A stretch of DNA of 8,296 nucleotides, taken from assembly GCA_009885205.1 (NCBI GenBank), contig VFLE01000102.1, positions 1 to 8,296 on the forward strand. Reading direction: 5' to 3'. The notes beneath the pieces are model-generated. The model worked only from the letters and a program-made list of their open reading frames with translations. It did no database searches and was not told where the DNA came from. The translations under genes were made by a program, and so were the position numbers. Shown here piece after piece: positions 5,418 to 8,296 of this stretch; the first letter of the stretch is position 1; each line of letters begins with the position of its first letter. The stretch comes from Candidatus Shapirobacteria bacterium (GTDB lineage Bacteria > Patescibacteriota > Microgenomatia > UBA12405).

Positions 5418-5462
5418 ATCCCGGGGTGGCTCCTCTAAAAAGCATGCTCTGGGATTTTTTTT
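5418..5462 (+). terminator. Intrinsic terminator-like hairpin with T8 tract
   Basis: ATCCC (5418-5422) pairs with GGGAT (5451-5455). The stem continues with GGGGTG against TGCTCT, half of these being G-U pairs, then GC/GC after a bulge, around an A-rich loop. T5455-5462 follows. It may end transcription of the lytic-enzyme gene. However, the promoter at 5380-5408 starts only a few bases before it, so that promoter would make an RNA of about 45-48 bases unless polymerase reads through. The likely start codons of the next gene (GTG 5426, ATG 5444) lie inside the hairpin. Confidence 0.65.
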
Positions 5463-5932
5463 GGTCTTTGATAATATATTTATTTGTGCCAACACAAATT
5501 TTAAAAGAATTGTTTGAGGAATACATCAAAACTACTGCCGAAAAATCAGTTGTAGAAAATAAAATAGTGTTGTTGTGCCATTTAACCAATTCTGTTATAA
5601 ATGCCATAGGTTCGGCTGAATCAAAAGCTTATGTTACTAACCGTATGCTTAAACATATTTTTGACAATAAACCGGCTGAAGAATTTCATTTTTTAGTTGA
5701 CCATCTTCATAAAGTTGTCAAATTCCCTGATAGAATTTTTAAAAATAAAGATGGCAAAAGAGGTGGGTTTTGTTTTGTAAAAAGAATAAAAAATGACGAA
5801 TACCTATGTTCGATTGAAATAGTTGAAGGGGAAGGGTTTTATATTGCTACCGCTTTTAGATTAAGAAAACCACAGTATTTAAATAGTTATGAACTGGTAT
5901 GGAGCTGGAAGGGCGACAATCCTTCATCGTAA
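5444..5932 (+). CDS. Putative BECR-fold RNase-like protein with hydrophobic N-terminus
   Basis: From the ATG at 5444 this is 162 residues; an in-frame GTG at 5426 would add six, and TTG 5468 or GTG 5486 would shorten it. The first 16 residues are hydrophobic (LWDFFWSLIIYLFVP), a helical region follows, and the C-terminal half resembles the barnase/EndoU/colicin E5-D/RelE-like (BECR, PBECR) nucleases of phage and toxin proteins. Numbered from the GTG, these are RMLKHIFDNKP with H77, PDRIFKNKDGKRGGF with K111/R112, and TAFRLRKPQYLNSYELVWSW with T142 and R145. If right, it would cut RNA, either as a toxin or a host factor. This is recalled similarity, not a search result. A promoter and terminator-like hairpin sit across its start, and its 3' end forms one arm of a long inverted repeat. 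The N-terminus is uncertain. Confidence 0.7.
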   Translation: MLWDFFWSLIIYLFVPTQILKELFEEYIKTTAEKSVVENKIVLLCHLTNSVINAIGSAESKAYVTNRMLKHIFDNKPAEEFHFLVDHLHKVVKFPDRIFKNKDGKRGGFCFVKRIKNDEYLCSIEIVEGEGFYIATAFRLRKPQYLNSYELVWSWKGDNPSS

Positions 5933-6012
5933 TGTGTTCGATATTCCTTTCGGAACCTACTTACATTCCGCAGTAGAGCCTTTCTGCTTTTCAACTCCAT
6001 ATCAATTCATAA
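5887..6012 (+). repeat. Long imperfect inverted repeat around the end of the RNase-like gene; candidate structured RNA
   Basis: Bases 5887-5912, the last codons of the RNase-like gene, are an inverted match to 5987-6012. Of 26 positions, 21 are Watson-Crick, three become G-U pairs in RNA and two are C-A. All five DNA differences are transitions. With a 3-base bulge the stem can extend outward by six more pairs (5878-5883 with 6013-6018). The 74-base interior contains two smaller hairpins, TTCC/GGAA (5944-5955) and CTACT/AGTAG (5957-5976), and a weaker one near 5913-5930. This could be a structured 3' UTR, an RNA protecting or ending the transcript, or the ends of a small insertion. Confidence 0.6.
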
Positions 6013-6028
6013 TTTAAGGTACTAACTG

Positions 6029-6053
6029 ATATTTATTGTATCATAATAAATAT
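6029..6053. repeat. AT-only inverted repeat upstream of the membrane-protein gene
   Basis: ATATTTATT (6029-6037) and AATAAATAT (6045-6053) are perfect inverted copies around GTATCAT. This 9+9 palindrome lies between the RNase-like gene and the next gene. It could be an operator or a weak RNA hairpin. The rest of 6013-6137 shows no gene or clear promoter beyond this. Confidence 0.45.
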
Positions 6054-6137
6054 ACTCTGTAATTAGTTTGGCATTTCCATATGATTGTGTCAATAAGGAA
6101 TGGGATTTTTTTAGTATCTTGTGATAGATTATCTTTA

Positions 6138-6491
6138 ATGGATAAAATATTGGAGACAATTTTCAAGGCAGTTGTTTATTTGTTTGTATCAGTAATTGTT
6201 TATTTTTCTTACAAGAAAGGTATTGAAGAAGGTTCTAAGGTTGATTATGAGGGTTATAAAATAATGTTGAAAGCATTATTTGTGTTGTTGCTGGTTTCAT
6301 TCGTTCTGGAGTGGTTTGCTGGTATTGTTGATAATTGTGATATGGAAGATAGATATGGGCAGTGTCAAAGTGTTAGAGTCGTTGGTTTTAGTGTATTTCA
6401 AATGTTTATTAAATATATTTTTTTAATAATTGATTCGTTTATTCCATTTTGTGTTGGACTATTTCGTGGTAGAAATATTCTAGAGAAGTAA
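6138..6491 (+). CDS. Hypothetical three-helix membrane protein
   Basis: I do not recognise this 117-residue protein. It has three likely membrane helices, at about 8-24 (FKAVVYLFVSVIVYF), 43-63 (MLKALFVLLLVSFVLEWFAG) and 82-105 (VGFSVFQMFIKYIFLIIDSF). A loop between helices 2 and 3 carries C67 and C76, which could form a disulfide if extracellular. An in-frame ATG at 6081 would add 19 residues without similarity to a signal peptide. The internal start is preferred because TGA-TAGATT, an extended -10-like box, ends 7 bases before it, as for several other genes here. No Shine-Dalgarno is seen at either start. It lies on the same strand as the RNase-like gene, 205 bases downstream, so a functional link is possible but unproven. 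Confidence 0.65.
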   Translation: MDKILETIFKAVVYLFVSVIVYFSYKKGIEEGSKVDYEGYKIMLKALFVLLLVSFVLEWFAGIVDNCDMEDRYGQCQSVRVVGFSVFQMFIKYIFLIIDSFIPFCVGLFRGRNILEK

Positions 6492-6501
6492 TTTTTTATA
6501 A

Positions 6502-6539
6502 GGGGTTACAATTTGATAGATTCGGGGTTAAAATAGGCA
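6502..6539 (+). promoter_or_regulatory. Candidate leaderless promoter of efp with a direct repeat
   Basis: TTACAA (6506-6511), 17 bases, then TAAAAT (6529-6534) end 5 bases before the efp ATG. These are the same hexamers and spacing as before infC. GGGGTTA occurs twice (6502-6508 and 6524-6530), exactly 22 bases apart, about two helical turns, each copy overlapping one promoter element. The pair could be a binding site for a regulator. The -35 match to TTGACA is weak. Confidence 0.45.
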
Positions 6540-7106
6540 ATGGCAACAATATCAACACAACAGTTAAAACGGGGAATATATATTATTTATCACGAAGAGC
6601 CACATATGGTGGTCGATTTTTCTTTTGTTAGTCCGGGCAAGGGCAGTGCCTTTTATCGAACTAAAATGAAGTCACTTTATAGTGGTCGAGTGTTAGAATA
6701 TACCTTTAAATCAGGAGAAAAGTTGGAAGAAGTATTGGTGGAAACTACTGAGGGACAATATTCTTATTTTGATGGCGAGAATTATGTATTTATCGAACCA
6801 CGGACTTTTGAACAATATATGGTACCGGTGGATATTATTGGGTCGGATAAAATTTATTTAAAAGAGGGTTTGTTGTATCGTTTGAAATTTTATGAGGAAA
6901 AACCAGTGGGAATTACTTTACCTAAAAGTATTGCTTGTGTGGTGGTGGAAACTGAAAACTCAATTAAGGGTGATACGGTAACTGGGGCTATGAAAAATGC
7001 CGTTTTGGATACTGGGGCCAAGGTTTTGGTGCCGTTATTTATAAAAGTAGGTGAAGAAATTTTGATATCAACCGAATCGGGTGGATATTTGTCGCGAAAA
7101 AACTAA
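6540..7106 (+). CDS. efp: Elongation factor P
   Basis: This 188-residue protein has the full three-domain length of EF-P, which enters the ribosomal E site and relieves stalling at polyproline stretches. The N-terminal KOW-like domain carries SPGKGSAFYRTK with K34 at the tip, the position modified by lysylation or other chemistry in many bacteria. The OB domains follow (IEPRTFEQYMVP at about 85-96, GITLPKSIACVVVETEN at 124-140), and the end has the signature TGAKVLVPLFIKVGEEILI followed by STESGGYLSRKN. No EF-P modification gene is in the window. There is no Shine-Dalgarno, and a candidate promoter sits 5 bases before the ATG. The TAA stop overlaps the TAG stop of the convergent gene (shared CTAA, 7103-7106). 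Confidence 0.98.
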   Translation: MATISTQQLKRGIYIIYHEEPHMVVDFSFVSPGKGSAFYRTKMKSLYSGRVLEYTFKSGEKLEEVLVETTEGQYSYFDGENYVFIEPRTFEQYMVPVDIIGSDKIYLKEGLLYRLKFYEEKPVGITLPKSIACVVVETENSIKGDTVTGAMKNAVLDTGAKVLVPLFIKVGEEILISTESGGYLSRKN

Positions 7107-7468
7107 AGTCCTAACGATAAATCAATTTGAGGTGGCAAAATTTCGGGATTGTATTTAATTTTGGTTTCAATAGTGTCAAATTGGGTTTGATATTGAGAGG
7201 GAAGAATGTTGGCTTGATTGATAAAAGTGGGAGTGGCAATAGGGGTGGGCAAGTTGGTGCCGATATTTTGTTTAATGGCAGGAGAACGAAAAATTGAAAC
7301 AATCAAACTGATGATTAATAATAAAATAGTAAAAACAGATAGACCAACGAGAATTTGAATTTTATGATCAGTTTTTAGTTTTTGAGCAAAAGTTAATTGA
7401 ACTTTTGTTTCCGGTTTTAAGGGATTGTTGGTAGTAAGGTCGATGTTTTGATAAATGTTTTCTTCCAT
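7103..7468 (-). CDS. Hypothetical 121 aa single-pass membrane protein
   Basis: Function unknown. The N-terminus (1-37) is polar and probably cytoplasmic. One strong membrane helix covers about 39-60 (ILVGLSVFTILLLIISLIVSIF), followed by RSPAIK, a proline/threonine-rich stretch (LPTPIATPTF, 73-82), and a short outer tail ending QIDLSLGL. It starts one base after the stop of the 252 aa gene, so the two are co-transcribed and probably translationally coupled. Both products should act at or outside the membrane, perhaps together. Its TAG stop overlaps the efp TAA tail-to-tail and no terminator is visible between them. Confidence 0.8.
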   Translation of the reverse strand: MEENIYQNIDLTTNNPLKPETKVQLTFAQKLKTDHKIQILVGLSVFTILLLIISLIVSIFRSPAIKQNIGTNLPTPIATPTFINQANILPSQYQTQFDTIETKIKYNPEILPPQIDLSLGL

Positions 7469-7469
7469 A

Positions 7470-8228
7470 TTATTGATTTAATTTGATGGCTACCGCTCGT
7501 AAGTCGGAAAGCATATTGGTCAAATAAATATTGGTACGGTTTAATTCAACTTTAGCCTCGGGGTAAAAATTATCAAACCGGTTACTAAGTTGTTTGGCGG
7601 TGGTAAAATCGGTAGCTATTTTTAATGAGGCAGTAACTAAGTCTGATTTGATCGGGAGGGCGGAGAGCCAATCATTGAGCATAGTGCCAGTTTTAGGGTC
7701 ATTTTTAATGTTTTCTGACAAAAGTTTAGTTAGATTTAATATTTCTAGTCGTTGATTAATTTGGTTTTGAGTGAGGGTAGTATAAATTATTTGTTGAATA
7801 GAAACATATTTTTCTTTAAAGATGTCAATCCAATTGGTAATGTCTTGCTGGCTATTTAAGTTGGGAATGATTAAATTTTGCTCGGCGCACCAGTCTTCCC
7901 AACGACTTAGTTCGATTTGGGTTTTGGAGATGGAGGTGGGGTTGTAGCTTTTAAATTCGTCAAGACTGACTCGGAGAGCCATGAGGTAGGTTTTTAACAT
8001 AATATTGCGAGCAAATAGGGCAGTTTTGGTGGCAGTGATTTTATCTTTTTCGGTGCTGACAGTGCGATATTTAGTATAAACTTCTTTTTTATCAACGTAG
8101 TCTAAATAACGTTTTTGGTATTCGCTGATTTGAAAATTATAATCTTGTTTGTATTGATTGATCAAAGAGATGGTGGGAGTGGCTGTGGCCTCTTGAGCCA
8201 TAACTAAACCGAGTAATAGGGATAACAT
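7470..8228 (-). CDS. Hypothetical 252 aa helix-rich, possibly secreted protein
   Basis: Not recognised. The N-terminus MLSLLLGLVMAQEA looks like a very short signal sequence with a possible cut after VMA, but it lacks a positive n-region. An in-frame TAA two codons upstream of the ATG means the protein cannot begin earlier. The rest is rich in polar helices, with many Tyr, Lys and Gln residues (for example NQYKQDYNFQISEYQKRYLD at 24-43), SRWEDWCAEQN with the only Cys (114), and a C-terminal helical region with SNRFDNFYPEAKVELNRTN. It ends one base before the 121 aa membrane protein. Upstream is tRNA-Arg, whose 3' end is 22 bases away. TGC-TACACT, a weak extended -10, ends 5 bases before the ATG. 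Confidence 0.8.
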   Translation of the reverse strand: MLSLLLGLVMAQEATATPTISLINQYKQDYNFQISEYQKRYLDYVDKKEVYTKYRTVSTEKDKITATKTALFARNIMLKTYLMALRVSLDEFKSYNPTSISKTQIELSRWEDWCAEQNLIIPNLNSQQDITNWIDIFKEKYVSIQQIIYTTLTQNQINQRLEILNLTKLLSENIKNDPKTGTMLNDWLSALPIKSDLVTASLKIATDFTTAKQLSNRFDNFYPEAKVELNRTNIYLTNMLSDLRAVAIKLNQ

Positions 8229-8242
8229 AAATTAGTGTAGCA
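8229..8242 (-). promoter_or_regulatory. Weak candidate -10 for the 252 aa gene
   Basis: On the minus strand TGC-TACACT (8242-8234) ends 5 bases before the ATG, repeating the arrangement seen at other genes. TACACT matches four of six consensus bases, and the -35 position falls inside the tRNA gene with no match. Read-through from tRNA-Arg is an alternative, since no terminator separates them. Confidence 0.3.
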
Positions 8243-8250
8243 AATATTTG

Positions 8251-8296
8251 TGCGCCCAGGGGGAATCGAACCCACATCAATAGTTCCGAAGACTAT
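8251..8296 (-). tRNA. tRNA-Arg (anticodon TCG), 3' part, cut by window end
   Basis: The minus strand holds the anticodon arm ATAGT/ACTAT with loop CTTCGGA. This gives TCG (8289-8287), which reads the arginine codon CGA. A short variable region follows, then the T-arm GTGGG-TTCGATT-CCCCC with one T-C mismatch, the acceptor 3' strand TGGGCGC and discriminator A. CCA is not encoded. The D-arm and acceptor 5' strand are outside the window, so the acceptor stem cannot be checked. Confidence 0.88.

Noticed and set aside
5418..5462. Small-molecule riboswitch in front of the RNase-like gene
   Set aside because: The hairpin is too short and matches none of the fluoride, guanidine, preQ1, ZTP or SAM consensus motifs that I could compare by eye.
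5247..5607. Two minus-strand ORFs across the lytic-enzyme end and the RNase-like gene start
   Set aside because: They lie opposite better-supported genes and read through the promoter and hairpin; no recognisable protein features. The AGGAG on the minus strand near 5432 is part of the hairpin.
6081..6137. Longer form of the membrane protein from an ATG at 6081
   Set aside because: The extra 19 residues add no membrane helix or signal, and the extended -10-like box favours the ATG at 6138; not excluded.
7111..7302. Minus-strand 63-codon ORF rich in Pro and Leu
   Set aside because: It lies inside the 121 aa membrane-protein gene in another frame, and that gene has a credible membrane helix and operon position.
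1..8296. CRISPR arrays, insertion sequences or recoded stop codons
   Set aside because: No regularly spaced repeats, no transposase, and all identified genes close with ordinary TAA or TAG stops without internal TGA.

Overview
The window looks like a piece of an AT-rich genome from the Candidate Phyla Radiation (Patescibacteria, probably a Microgenomates-type lineage). This is inferred from several traits together: a threonyl-tRNA synthetase with no N-terminal TGS domain, a short trigger factor with no PPIase domain, tRNA genes without an encoded CCA, start codons mostly lacking a Shine-Dalgarno sequence, and several short hypothetical proteins. All stops fit the standard bacterial code. No database search was possible.

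Left part, minus strand (1-2926). In transcription order this holds tRNA-Val(GAC), a pair of related hairpins, a short threonine-rich ORF, a GC-rich hairpin with a U-rich tail, then thrS, infC, rpmI and rplT (cut by the window edge). The thrS-infC-rpmI-rplT order is the classic translation cluster. The 18-residue ORF upstream of thrS has 6 threonines and is a candidate regulatory leader peptide.

Middle, minus strand (2927-4695). Here are a trigger factor gene, a C-rich/G-rich palindromic repeat, and a two-gene unit of unknown function (192 aa coiled-coil protein, then a 95 aa Cys-containing protein).

Middle, plus strand (4725-6491). A membrane-anchored lysozyme/lytic-transglycosylase-like protein is divergent from tig. 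It is followed by a strong promoter, then a terminator-like hairpin, then a protein that resembles BECR-type (barnase/EndoU/colicin E5-D/RelE) RNases. The 3' end of that gene forms one arm of a 26-position inverted repeat. A small three-helix membrane protein comes next. This is the most accessory-looking part of the window.

Right part (6540-8296). efp (plus strand) meets tail-to-tail, with overlapping stop codons, a minus-strand pair of unknown secreted and membrane-anchored proteins. These lie 22 bases after a tRNA-Arg(TCG) gene cut by the window end.

A recurring pattern is a -10 hexamer 5-7 bases before a start codon (thrS, infC, the 192 aa gene, efp, the 252 aa gene, possibly the 117 aa gene). 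This places predicted transcription starts at or next to the start codon and suggests leaderless mRNAs. infC and efp share the same hexamer pair, TTACAA-N17-TAAAAT.
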